Source of the DNA: Kitagawia praeruptora
Taxonomy: Eukaryota > Streptophyta > Magnoliopsida > Apiales > Apiaceae
Reading direction: 5' to 3'
Assembly: GCA_037693485.1 (NCBI GenBank)
Contig: CM075353.1
Coordinates: forward strand, 107,776,501-107,840,500
DNA length: 64,000 nucleotides
The notes below the pieces were generated by a model. It saw only the letters and a program-made list of their open reading frames with translations, was not told the origin of the DNA and did not search any database. Below, in pieces: positions 41,640-53,282 of this stretch (the stretch's first letter is position 1; each line of letters opens with the position of its first letter). Made by a program: the position numbers and the translations under genes.

Positions 41640-41924
41640 ATGTCACACTCAAATCAAGAACGTGTTGATGATCGCCGTGTGAAGGAAGTTAGGACTACGA
41701 AAAACCTACCCCTGCAACAACCGACGAACTCAGATCCGATGGATGCTATGCCTAGGATTCCCGATCGACGGGCGACCCCTCAAATTGAGGGAGATCCCCC
41801 TTTCCTAATAAGTAACGCCGAGATTTGGAACAAAATCACTTTATGGGAAACGCTAACACTCGTATGGGGGCTAGGCTGGATGCGATGGAGAGGAAAAAAT
41901 AGTTTCCTGCTAGATCTCGCCTGA
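41640..41924 (+). pseudogene. Gag N-terminal stump of gypsy D
   Basis: The ATG at 41640 in the normal Gag start position opens 94 codons (MSHSNQERVDDRRVKEVR...) ending in TGA. No Gag core follows. A remnant left by the internal deletion. Whether the short peptide is made is unknown. Confidence 0.55.
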
Positions 41925-42127
41925 ATCATGGTGGACCTCGCCGCCACTTGGAGAGAGAGAGGATCTAAGGGAGAGTCATCATAACTAGGAGAGGAGCTAT
42001 CAAACACACGGAGGAAATCAACGTGCCGAAAAAGAATCTGCCATAAACCAAAGGGAATAGTTCTCACAGGGAGGTAATGTGTTTCCTGCCTTTGTTCTAC
42101 TTTCTCTTAATTTATTTCCGTAAAAGT

Positions 42128-42140
42128 CTAGGGGGGTAGT
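42128..42140 (+). other. Central purine tract of gypsy D
   Basis: CTAGGGGGGTAGT, nearly identical to the tract in front of the 3' LTR (46181-46197) and to 63021-63032 in the right-edge element, where it follows integrase by 60 bases. Confidence 0.55.
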
Positions 42141-42219
42141 GTATGTACCACTCCTTAGCCAGGATTTATATTTATGAATAAAACATGCTTCTTTGATAAA
42201 TTTTTGTGTAAATTCTGTG

Positions 42220-42725
42220 ATAGATGACCTCCTCTAAGGAGGATCTTTGTGGGATGTATAAAAAGATGATCTCCTTTGAGGAGAGTATGAATAAAAATAA
42301 AGTGAACTTCGGAAAATCCACCTCCTGTGAGGAGGGTATTTCTGGAATGGAGAACGACCTCCTTTGAGGAGGGTATCTCGAATTATCAAAGTCCTTGCAA
42401 AAACCGTACTTCCGGGGGGGATGTCCGTACTTCCGGCGCCTCATCAAGGCACGAGCTTCGGGAAATCCACCTCCTGTGAGGAGGGATATTTCTGGAATGG
42501 GGAACGACCTCCTTTGAGGAGGGTATCCCAAATTACCAAATCCTTGCAAAAACCGTACTTCCGGGGGGGATGTCCGTACTTCCGGCGCCTCATCAGGGTT
42601 CAAGCTTTGGAAAATCCACCTCCTGTGAGGAGGGTATTTCTGAACAAAAAATGATCTCCTTTGAGGAGAGTATCATAAAATTTATAAGATTCTGAGGAAA
42701 ATGACCCCTTTTGAGGGGGATACCC
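42220..42725 (+). repeat. Tandem repeat array of short hairpins in gypsy D
   Basis: About 150-bp units begin near 42303, 42451 and 42602. Inside lie nine hairpins of the form CCTCC-TNTGA-GGAGG or close variants (near 42230, 42269, 42321, 42358, 42469, 42508, 42620, 42655, 42704), joined by CCGTACTTCCGGGG segments. Open frames across it are artefacts of the repeats. Confidence 0.8.
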
Positions 42726-43172
42726 TCTAGAAGGTATGGTAGATATAACCTTCGGCTGAATGATAATGTTTCTAAAAATACTTTGGATAAACTTTGTGGA
42801 ATCTAATCATTCCAAGGTAAAGTACTTCGTTAGGGGGATATCCTTTGGAGGACATCATAGATACCTTTTTTAATTATTTATTAAGGCTCACAGGTTGAGA
42901 TAAAATTCCGAGAGGGCGAGGTTCCGTGGAAAGGGCGAGGTTCGCTGGAAAAAGCGAGAGCTTAGCAAGATATATTAAAAGTAGTTGGAATGTAAGCAAG
43001 GAGATATAAATCGAAATAAGTCAATACAAGGGCGACGTCTTTAAATGGAGGACGCGCACTCCAATTAGTTGGGAATAAATTAGTTTGAATGAAGAACAAA
43101 TTACAGAGGGCGAGGCCATTATAGGAGGGCCCGCACTCCTATTGTCTTGGCAATAATTAAGAGTTCCTGCAG
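42726..43172 (+). other. Non-coding region downstream of the antisense gene
   Basis: No gene is visible. It contains several GGGCGAGG words (about 42911-43195) and serves as the 3' flank of the minus-strand gene. Confidence 0.55.
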
Positions 43173-45625
43173 TCAGGTTCCAACAGTTTGAGAGGGCGAG
43201 GCTGCATCTGCTTTCTCGTCTCCTGCTATCCCTGTCTTGTTCGCCTTTGCCTCAACAATAGCTTTCTTCTCGCTCTCAATTTTTAGGCGTAGTTCTTCTT
43301 TAGCAGCAGCGATAAGATCAGCATTGTCGTCCATAAACTGAAGCATAAAGCTAGGAGTAGAAGGGGCGAAGTGTGTGGACCAGTTATAGTCAGGATCAGC
43401 TGCCAGAAAATTGCGAAGATAGTCCAAAAATCCAGCATTATAAGCTTCGCTCTGGCCTTTCCTCATTCCAGCAGAAAGCATGTCGTTCTCACCTTTCAGC
43501 TTAGAGATCTCGCTCTCATGAGATTTTCCTATGCTGTCCAGATCAAAGTTTGCTTTGTCCAAAGCCAACTGGAGCCTGTCTACGTCATCTTTTCTCGCCT
43601 TCACTTCGTCATCTAGTTTCTTTTGGATCTCGCCCATCTTGGAGTTATAGGAAGAAGCTTCGCTTTTTAGTTTCTTGAGAGATCTTTCTTGATCCTTGAT
43701 AGTCGAGTTCTTCAGAGCGAGAACTCTTAAGCCATGATAAAAGGCATCTCCAAGCCCGGCTTTGAAATTAAATTCAGCCTCCTCGTCGGTACGGTTCTTT
43801 AGAAGCTTAACCTCGCTGTCAGAGAAGTTTTCTGCGGCAACAGAGCCGAATGTTGAGGCCACGGAATCAGATGGCGATTCCTCGACAGTAATCCCCTTTT
43901 GTCTCTTGTTTTGTAAAGTCTTACCAGCATCATCTCGCTTTCTACCCTTATCATGCTTTTCTCCGAGGTTAGGAGGAGGAGGGCGAGATGCATTAACCAG
44001 AACAGAAGGAGATGGGCGGGCTTGTTCCGCTACCATGGAGGGTGTGGGCGCAGTATCAGCAAAAGGGTTTCGTCCGAAGGGAAGTCTCGACATTTGACCT
44101 GCACATAAAGTAAACAGGTTATATAAACGAATCCGTGAATTATACAAGTAAAAAGTAATAAATCCCATATCGAAGGGCGAGATGTATTTTAAGAGGGGGC
44201 GAGATGTATTTTAAGAGGGGGCGAGGTACCTTTATCAGTTAGCACTTCTATTTGCTTTCTACGAGTACTTCTCTTAGTTCCTCTCTTGAATTTTATGTAT
44301 GGGACTTGACCGAACCCTTTGTTGTAAAAGCCATGATTACGAAGATTGTCACGAGTTACTAAAAAGTCGAGATCTTTCTCCGACTTGGGTAAGTTAGAAA
44401 TAGCAAGAGCTCTTGCTGCAGCGTCGCCTACCAACTTAGATTGAGATGGTGTGTCTAGAAAAATAAAAGCAAAGATATACATATAAAAAGGACGAGATAC
44501 TTAAGGTGCGAGATTTATAGAGATAAGGGCGAGATACTTACATGGGTGAAGATTGAATTGGGTTCTTATTCTTGGAACGTCAAAAATATAAAAATAATCT
44601 TCTTTCCAAACCTTCATGTTACTGGGATTCCCAGTAAGGAACCCTTTCCTATTATGAGTCGCCCAGAAGGCGAGGTAATAAAAACCGACGTCTTTCCCGC
44701 AACGTCTCAAGGAGAGAAAATGGCTGAGCTCATGCATTGTTGGGGCTTCATATCCTTTATTTCTATACATTATGTATAAACCAATTGCCGCCCTATAGCT
44801 GTTAGGCGACAACTGAATAGGGGCGATGTTGAAGTAGGTAATAATTTGCTGAAGAAAAGAATGCATGGGCGATCCGAATCCTAGTTCAACTAGTTTGTTT
44901 GTAAGGACCATTCTCGGTGTTGGAAGTCCGGCGATGTCGAAGACATGCATTCGCATGAAAGAACGGGGCCTCAACCATTTTCCTTCTAAGTTATAGTATT
45001 CCATTAGGAACATGATTTCTTCAGAAGAGATTTTTGAGGCGAGACCAGCACAGGATATCACGCCCTGGGTAAATCTGTGTTTCGCCCTCAGTGGTTCAGA
45101 GACATCATCTGCAAAGTTTAAATCAATGTCATGACTTCGGACGGGCTGTTTGTACGGGTTGTTTGGGGGAGAAGGGATCTCCATAGCATATCTCACAGGG
45201 GAAACAGATATCGCCTCATCACCATCCCCCATTTCGGCATCATCATCTTCGACTGCTTCATCATCTTCTTCTCCAATTATATTCTCGCCCTCGTCCAAGT
45301 CTTGGACAACGTTTTCCTTGTCATGGCTGTAAGAATTTGAAAGGGCATCGAGCATTCTTCTATATTGGACGAGGTCTTTACCACGACCTCTACCTAGCCT
45401 AGAAGGACCTGGTTCCTGGGGATCTATGTTAACAAAAAAGTCACGAAGGTCATCCTCGTTCTCGTCCTGATCCAAGTCTTGGGCATGATATGTGCTAGTC
45501 AGGTCCTCGATGTCTCCTGTAAGGTGAAGGCTGTCTGAAAGTTCTTCCGGGCGAGATTGAAATGAAGAAGATGTCGCCTGATTTCCAGAAGACGATCTTT
45601 CGGAGGATGTTTCTTCGCGAGACAT
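43173..45625 (-). CDS. Antisense gene (aORF) of gypsy D, predicted 744 aa from three exons
   Basis: Predicted minus-strand exons 45625-44542, 44454-44230 and 44098-43173. Donors GTAAGT and GTACCT, acceptors TTTTTCTAG and TATGTGCAG; all phases join without a stop. Residues 1-200 are acidic and Ser-rich. About 200-360 resembles the plant 'putative gypsy type transposon' domain (PF04195, named from memory): LGFGSPMHSFLQQIITYFNI, a YRAAIGLYIMY block, LTGNPSNMKVWKEDYFYIFD. Exon 3 has a Pro-rich linker, a basic KRQKG cluster and a long coiled coil. No membrane segment. An upstream ATG at 45709 is in frame, but a splice acceptor TTTATTTTCAG lies just before 45625. Tat elements are known for such antisense ORFs, whose role is unknown. 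It is the only intact gene of this element. Confidence 0.75.
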
Positions 45626-45626
45626 C

Positions 45627-46020
45627 TGAAAATAAAGGGCGAGGACGGAAATTAGGGAATGAAAGGGAAAATTCAGTGTGATTCTAGAAAAGGGGAAGTC
45701 CTCGCCCATTGATTGGGGAACGCGCCTAGGGTCACTAACGAGTTAAGAATCTAAGAGTATCTCTCTCAATTAGTATACATGTTCAAACATGGTAAATTAA
45801 CTACGAATTGACAATAAATACTGAAAGAAGATAGGGACGAGTACCTTTTTCTGAAGAAGAGTCGCCTTGAGAAAATGAAGAAATCGCCTAGAAAATGGAA
45901 AACTCGCCCACAGCAATTATAGACCTCGCCCTCCAGATAAAAAATGACACAGCACTTCGTGAGCTTTTGAAAAAGAGATGGGAAAAGAAGGAAAGTTTGG
46001 GGTTTATATAATAGCTGGTA
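45627..46020 (-). promoter_or_regulatory. Predicted promoter and leader intron of the antisense gene
   Basis: On the minus strand, a TATATAAA box lies at 46020-46013. A possible leader intron runs from donor AAAAAG/GTACTCG (45844) to acceptor TTATTTTCAG (45627), directly upstream of the ATG at 45625. Confidence 0.45.
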
Positions 46021-46180
46021 TGGGACACGTGGCATGTCCTGATTGGAATAGGAACAGAAATCGAGGCGTGGCAATTTTAATAGAAACGGTTCGCTTATAA
46101 TTTATTTTTTGGAATAAGGCTCGTCTATGTTTTGTAAAGATACTTCGAGGAATTAGTTCCTTTTATAAAAATATATTGCA

Positions 46181-46197
46181 AGAAACTGGGGGGTAGT
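46181..46197 (+). other. Polypurine tract of gypsy D
   Basis: AGAAACTGGGGGGTAGT directly before the 3' LTR. Confidence 0.85.
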
Positions 46198-46985
46198 TGT
46201 TATGGCTAGAAATATCCTCGCCCTATTTTGGAAGTGTCGACCTCGTTTGGGCCAGAGAAAGAAAGTAATTCATGTCATGGGTCGTAGCATGAGGAAATGT
46301 GGCTTTTATTGGGCCTGACCCATGGTAGGATAATATTATTTTACAGAAGACCTCGCCCGTATATAAAGGAGCTCGCCCTTTTAATGGCTAGGCCAAATAC
46401 TGTAATATCTCTCCCTTTTTGGTGGCGATTACTAAATTCGAAGATTATGGACTACGAATAAGGTCCTCGAACTAAAAGCTAGATCTCGCCCTTTGTGACG
46501 GATCTCGTCCATTTCGAAAAGATCTCGCCCTCCATCAGGGCTGCCCTACAGCTATTTTTTCTCCGTAACTTAGGGAAAGCATTGACCCCGAAAATACCGG
46601 GTCAATAGCTTAACCGATACGTTCCGAGAAAGTAGTTGGGCTTTGAGGTCCGTAATGATAACATCAAAGGCGGTGGTCTTAATCCAATGGGCTTCTTAAA
46701 AGCGGAAACCTAGCCCATTACGATAACTTGTTCTCCAAGAACTACGTTTGGCTTGATCCCTATAAATAGGGTACGTAGGCACATTGTATGGTACGATGCA
46801 AACCCTTGCGAAAAAGAGAGAATACAATATTCGATCTATATTGCAATAATCACCTCATACAATCTCAGCCATTCTTAAAGTATAAACCCTAACCCTAATC
46901 ACCCTACATCAATCACCGCACTCAATAACCACTATAATTCCAGCAACCCTCCCCGAATTTGTTTTCCCAAATTCCTCCGTTAACA
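46198..46985 (+). repeat. 3' LTR of gypsy D
   Basis: 788 bp. It differs from the 5' LTR at two bases (T for A near 46322, A for C near 46395). TATAAATA at 46761-46768. Confidence 0.95.
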
Positions 46986-47285
46986 TCACTATTACATCCA
47001 CTACTTCTCCATTTTATATTCTTCTTTTATTAAATAAACATTACTAGCCTATAACCGTGCTTTATCATATATTATTATGATGAATTAATATATTAATTAT
47101 TCGATTTAATCTAAAATTTAAATTTATTTTAAGAAATTTAATTATTAATTTCAATTTTACATATGTTCCATACTTAATTTCATAACATAAATAATTATCA
47201 TTAATTTCACGTTTTTTAAAATTTATTGTTAAATATCTTAAAATTCAATAGATATTTTTAAAAAATTATTTAGTGTAACAAACAA

Positions 47286-47676
47286 TCGTAAAAATAAGTG
47301 TGTGCGGGTGATGATTCTAATCGGGGATATAATTGAAAACGTTTATGATCCTATACAACATGTGGTTTTTTATTTTTAATATATTATATATAATTTAACT
47401 GAATTTGGAACTAAAGTCGTAGAAGAAATAATCGTAAAAGTAAGTGTGTGCGACGTCGATTCTAATCGGGATATAATTGAAAACGTTTATAATTCTATAA
47501 AGTATGTGGTTTTTTATTTTTAATAAATTATATATAATTTAACTGAATTTGTAACTAAAATCGTAGAAGAAGGAATCGAAAAAATAAGCGTATGCGGGCA
47601 ATGATTCTAATCGAGATATAATTGAAAATATTTATAATTCTATAAATCATGTGATTTTTCATTTTGAATAAATAAT
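47286..47676 (+). repeat. Tandem repeat of about 142 bp, three copies
   Basis: Units begin near 47291, 47432 and 47578 (AAGTGTGTGCG..., GATTCTAATCGGG). The third is interrupted by the Stowaway MITE and ends after 47933. Confidence 0.75.
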
Positions 47677-47677
47677 A

Positions 47678-47931
47678 CTCCCTCCGTCCCAACCAATTCT
47701 TAACACTTTTTTTTCTCATTTTCTGACATGCATTTCAAGGTGCATTTTAAGGATACTTCCGTAACTTATTTTTAAAATTTTCTTTTTTTGTATAAAAATA
47801 GGATTATTGTATTTTTATACAAAAAATAAAAATTTCAAAAAAAAGTTATGAAACTATCCTTAAAATGTACCTTAAAATGCGTGTCAGACACCCCATTTTG
47901 ATACGTTAAGAAATCGTTGGGACTGAGGGAG
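47678..47931. mobile_element. Stowaway MITE, 254 bp, second copy
   Basis: CTCCCTCCGTCCCAACC and the inverted end GGGACTGAGGGAG, flanked by TA on both sides. A self-complementary interior as in the 1505-1758 copy. Confidence 0.9.
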
Positions 47932-48005
47932 TATATAATTTAACTGAATTTTGATTTTTTAACAAGTATTTTTTTCATTTTTTAAAAATATATTTTTGCG
48001 CCTTA

Positions 48006-51000
48006 TTGGTAAATTTTGTTGTTTATAAAAAATCAATTAATATTTTTAGGAAGGTTTTAACAGTTACATTTATTTTGTCCTTATTGGTTAATTTAGTTGT
48101 TCATAATAAATAATTAAATTAATATTTTTAATATAATGTTTTTAATTTATTATATTTCGAAAGATGTTAACATTTTTTTTGAAGGCGTTAATCAACCAAC
48201 TAATTGAATATATCTTGTTTTGCTTATAATAGTATAGTATAAATAGTGTAAATGGATAATTTTCTAATTACAAATACAAAGTTATGTTCTAATAACTTTA
48301 TATGAAAATAAATTATATTTTAATAATCTATTACCAAAAAAATTATTTATTTTTTCGTAATATTGAGAGTATCAGTTTGCTTGACGTTGCTGTATAACAT
48401 TGAAATACATGCTGATGCTTGGCCCAATAGTTGTTACTTGTTGGCACGATTGTGTATACCTAAATACCTATTGCCGGATGTTTATTTATATTAAATAATT
48501 AAATTAAAATTTAATATGTATTTTTTAACGTGTAAGTTTTAGGAAGGTGTTAACAATTTTTTTTTGGAGGGGTGGTTTTTTTGTATATTTTTTTATTGGG
48601 TTATTTATTATTTATTATTTTATTATTTTTTAAATGCCTATAAAATTGTTGTGGTACCTGTAGAGCGACAGTAGAGTGTAGGTAGGAGTGTAGAGTATAG
48701 TGTTTGTATTTTGCTTCTATTTGGTTATTTTATTGGTTTTTAAATGTATTTAAAATTTTTGGGTTTCTTTTTGTTTTAGGAAAGTAATTATAATTTTTTT
48801 GGAAGGTGTTAACCAAAACCAACCAACCATTTTTTAAATGTATTTTAAATTGTTGGGTTTCTTTTTGTTTTAGGAAAGTAATTATAATTTTTTTGGAAGG
48901 TGTTAACCAAAACCAACCAACCATTATATCCTATTTCGCTTATAATAGTATAGTATAGATTGGTAAATTTTGTTATTTATAAAAAATAAATTAATATTTT
49001 TAGGAAGGTTTTAACAGTTACATTTATTTTGTCCTTATTGGTTAATTTAGTTGTTCATAATAAATAATTAAATTAATATTTTTAATATAATGTTTTAAAT
49101 TTATTATATTTCGAAAGATGTTAACATTTTTTTTTTGAAGGCGTTAATCAACCAACTAATTGAATATATCTTGTTTTGTTTATAATAGTATAGTATAAAT
49201 AGTATAAATGGATAATTTTCTAATTACAAATACAAAGTTATGTTCTAATAACTTTATATTGAAAATAAATTATATTTTAATAATCTATTACTAAAAAAAT
49301 AATTTATTTTTTCGTAATATTGAGAGTATCCGTTTGCTTGACGTTGCTGTATAACATTGAAATACATGCTGATGCTTGGCCCAATCGTTGTTACTTGTTG
49401 GAACGATTGTGTATATCTAAATACCTATTGCCGGATGTTTATTTATATTAAATAATTAAATTAAAATTTTTAATATGTATTTTTTAACGTGTAAGTTTTA
49501 GGAAGGTGTTAACAATTTTTTTTAGAGGGGGTTGTTTTTTTGTATATTTTTTTATTGGGTTATTTATTATTTGTTATTTTATTATTTTTTAAATGCCTTT
49601 AAAATTGTTGTGGTACTGTAGAGCGACAGTAGAGTGTAGGTAGGAGTGTAGAGTATAGTGTTTGTATTTTGCTTCTATTTGGTTATTTTATTGGTTTTTA
49701 AATATATTTAAAATTGTTGGGTTTCTTTTTGTTTTAGGAAAGTAATTATAATTTTTTTGGAAGGTGTTGACCAAAACCAACCAACCATTTTTTAAATGTA
49801 TTTTAAATTGTTGGGTTTCTTTTTGTTTTAGGAAAGTAATTATAATTTTTTTGGAAGGTGTTAACCAAAACCAACCAACCATTATATCCTACTAGTTTAA
49901 TGCCCGTGCTTCGCACACGGGAGTTCATATTTTAAATAAAATTTACTTTAAATTTTAATAAATTATATGTAGGTTTAAACTATATTTGTATTCTGAGTTT
50001 AATGCCCGTGCTATACACACGATAGTTCATACTCAAAGTAAAAATATTGTTTAAATTTTAATAAAATTACAAAATATTATAATTTAGAAATCTTTAATAG
50101 TAATAGTTAAGAAATATTACCTTATATGGTAACAAAATTTATCTTTAAATGCAGTTTTTTTTTTTAAAAATGAAAATGAGTTTGTGTTGGATATTAAAAA
50201 TTACAATAAATATCAAAGATTATTAAAAAAAATAATATCTCTAAAAATATCAAAAATATTTAACATAATAGCATCATTTTGATAGATTTAACTATATTAA
50301 ATTGTATAATGTTAAGAAAAAAAATTAAGACGACAAAATCATAAATAACTAAAGAACAAATTACAACTCATAAACAACTGCTCTCTGTTTTAGTGAACAC
50401 GTTTCATTTGAATTTCTGACTTAATTTTACTGTTCTTCTTTCTGATCTATTGAGTTAGACTCTTGGACTCCTTTTTCAATAATTTTTAAAACTGTACACA
50501 AAGGAAACTCCATAGATAAATCATTTTGTTATCAATATTTCTTTAAATATATTAAATACAATGTTTTTTTAGTGAAAATTTGATTTAAAAAATCACTTGT
50601 CAAGGTTTAAGTTGTTTGATACGATATAATAATTCAAGTGATAAGTTGTTTGATACGATATGATAATTCATGTTTGATACGATATAATAAATCAAGTGAG
50701 AAGATATTTATTGTACCAATTATGGTAAGTATCGAAAATTTTATCACTATATTCATAAAATTTATATAAATTTGAGGGAGAGAAATCAAAATATTGTAAT
50801 ATTTTAAAATTAAAAATATGATTTTCTTAATTTTTTTTCATAAATTTTAGTATAAATTCCATGATTATACGGAATTTTAAGATGGCGACAGTTCCTGTCA
50901 CCATTTGTCTCCGCCAATCGTCATTAGACAATATTAATGATGTTTATCTCTAGTCCAAATCTAAACTGTTTGTTAACTACAGGCTTACCAAACAAAAAAA

Positions 51001-53282
51001 TTCTTGAATCCACTTTACAAACAATCTTAATTGCGTAAATTAAGCTAGCTAAGTTCCATGTTTTAAGCAAAATCAGATTTTAACTAATCGAAAATTAAGT
51101 AACTAATCCACTTACTTATCTAGTTCGTGCTATGCACACGAATATTTCAAAAAAATAATTCAATAAAAATTTAAAAATTATCTTTACAAAATTAAAAATT
51201 GTATTTTTTTTATTATAATTGTGAAAGAAATAATGTCAATGAAATAAAAGATTATCTTTTTATTATTATAATAAATAAATTTAAAAATTATTTTAATTAA
51301 AATATTTTATTGCATATATTGTGTGATAATATGCATTGAAGAACTTACTTTTGTATTAAAAGAGTAATTCAAATTTTTGTAATGATCTTACCATAAATAT
51401 TATAATTGACATTAATGATATTTCAATTGATATGCAAATTTTCCATAATTTACAATATGCATTAATGATAGTTTATTATTTTTGTTTAAGACGACAAAAT
51501 CATAAACTATATTATTGAGATGGTGATAGTAATATGAGAAATATGGAATAGAATAATTAGTGTATAATTAATCCCCCAATCCTTGCCTCAACTATATTGA
51601 CGATGGAATAGAATAATTAACGTGCTCGATCCTTATCCTTACCTTAACTATCTATGTCGAATATTGTGTACGGTTTTTTTCTTCTTTTTTTGTTCATGAA
51701 TACTGGTGCAAAGTTAGATGCATTATATGTATTAACAAAAGTTTTAAATTTTAATTTAAAAAATGTCTTAATAATGAACTGGATATCATCATGTTAAGTT
51801 TACCATTTTTTAATTAGTAATAATATGTACTGATTTAAACTATTGTTATTGCTTTTATTTTCTGTTGATTTAAATCAATCCAAATATTTAACTGAATTGA
51901 TTTTCTATCTTAAAAAGTATACAAAACAATCTTTTTTTAAAAAAAGTATCTTAGTTGCAACTGACAATAAGAATAAGAATGTGCAGTTGGTGAATAAAAT
52001 TTGAAAGATTTAAATCAATTCAAATATACAACTGATTTGATTTACTGTTTTAAAAAATATCCAAAACAATCTTTTCTTTTTAAAAAAGTATCTTAGTTGC
52101 ACTAACAATAAGAATGTACAGGTGTGAAAAATTGACCATGGTAAAAAAGTTAAAAAATTATGGCTGCTAATAATGGTAAGTAAATGTAATATTATCAAGT
52201 CAAATTTTGAATTATGGATCCTATAAACGGATTGGATGGATCATGTGAATGGATCCCGAACCTAATATAAATTCACAAATGGATCCCATACCTGAATATT
52301 AACTATTATAATGGGTCATGGATATCTATTAAACCTAAATATGGATCCCGAACCTGTGGTAAGGGTTATCCAGCAATTTATAATATATAGATTTCGCTTA
52401 TAATAGTATAGTATAGATTGGTAAATTTTGTTATTTATAAAAAATAAATTAATATTTTTAGGAAGGTTTTAACAGTTACATTTATTTTGTCCTTATTGGT
52501 TAATTTAGTTGTTCATAATAAATAATTAAATTAATATTTTTAATATAATGTTTTAAATTTATTATATTTCGAAAGATGTTAACATTTTTTTTTTGAAGGC
52601 GTTAATCAACCAACTAATTGAATATATCTTGTTTTGTTTATAATAGTATAGTATAAATAGTATAAATGGATAATTTTCTAATTACAAATACAAAGTTATG
52701 TTCTAATAACTTTATATTGAAAATAAATTATATTTTAATAATCTATTACTAAAATAATAATTTATTTTTTCGTAATATTGAGAGTATCAGTTTGCTTGAC
52801 GTTGCTGTATAACATTGAAATACATGCTGATGCTTGGCCCAATCGTTGTTACTTGTTGGCACGATTGTGTATACCTAATACCTATTGCCGGATGTTTATT
52901 TATATTAAATAATTAAATTAAAATTTTTAATATGTATTTTTTAACGTGTAAGTTTTAGGAATGTGTTAACAATTTTTTTTTGGAGGGGGTGGTTTTTTTG
53001 TATATTTTTTTATTGGGTTATTTATTATTTGTTATTTTATTATTTTTTAAATGCCTTTAAAATTGTTGTGGTATCTGTAGAGCGACAGTAGAGTGTAGGT
53101 AGGAGTGTAGAGTATAGTGTTTGTATTTTGCTTCTATTTGGTTATTTTATTGGTTTTTAAATGTATTTAAAATTGTTGGGTTTCTTTTTGTTTTAGGAAA
53201 GTAATTATAATTTTTTTGGAAGGTGTTAACCAAAACCAACCAACCATTATACCCTATTTCGCTTATAATAGTATAGTATAGA
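48006..53282 (-). repeat. Three tandem units of about 0.87-0.96 kb inside the Helitron
   Basis: Unit 1 is 48006-48959, unit 2 is 48960-49891 plus 52392-52417, and unit 3 is 52418-53282. All start TTGGTAAATTTTGTT and end with the Helitron 5' terminus. Units 1 and 2 carry a 90-bp internal duplication (…GGTGTTAACCAAAACCAACC) that unit 3 lacks. Each unit also holds a degenerate second terminus near its first third (for example near 48230). Confidence 0.85.
49892..52391 (-). mobile_element. Nested non-autonomous Helitron, 2.5 kb
   Basis: The minus-strand 5' end TCTATATATTATAAATTGC is at 52391. At the 3' end, CTAG (49892-49895) is preceded by the perfect hairpin CCCGTG-TGCGAAG-CACGGG (49903-49921). 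It sits exactly between host A and T: removing it restores the TATCCTA/TTTCGCTT sequence seen at 48930. No gene inside; only AT-rich sequence with other Helitron-end-like remnants near 49995 and 51120. Confidence 0.85.

Larger units (their letters stand above)
40808..46985 (+). mobile_element. Gypsy D: non-autonomous Tat-type element with an antisense gene
   Basis: 6,178 bp, flanked by TCACT (40803-40807, 46986-46990). LTR, TGGCGCTAGAAGG primer site, Gag stump, central purine tract, hairpin repeat array, antisense gene, polypurine tract, LTR. Nearly all gag-pol is gone (about 41925-42060 bridges the Gag head directly to sequence that follows integrase at 62965 in a related element). The LTRs differ at only two positions, so it moved recently with outside help. 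Confidence 0.92.
47044..53282 (-). mobile_element. Helitron with tandemly repeated 5' end
   Basis: Minus-strand orientation. The 5' end TCTATACTATACTATTATAA is at 53282 and a CTAG 3' end at 47044-47047, with host A to the left (47043) and T to the right (53283), as expected for Helitrons. The 3' hairpin is degraded. The 5' terminal sequence also closes two internal units, ending at 48959 and 52417. No Rep/helicase gene, so non-autonomous. Confidence 0.55.

Noticed and set aside
42172..42654. Long open frames on both strands in gypsy D
   Set aside because: They come from the 150-bp hairpin repeat array. The peptide is a repeat of the DNA repeat, without protein-like features.
48730..49882. 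Minus-strand 64-residue frames repeated at 48730, 49688 and 53147
   Set aside because: Low-complexity AT-rich Helitron repeats; the products are Lys/Asn/Phe-rich duplicates with no sign of selection.
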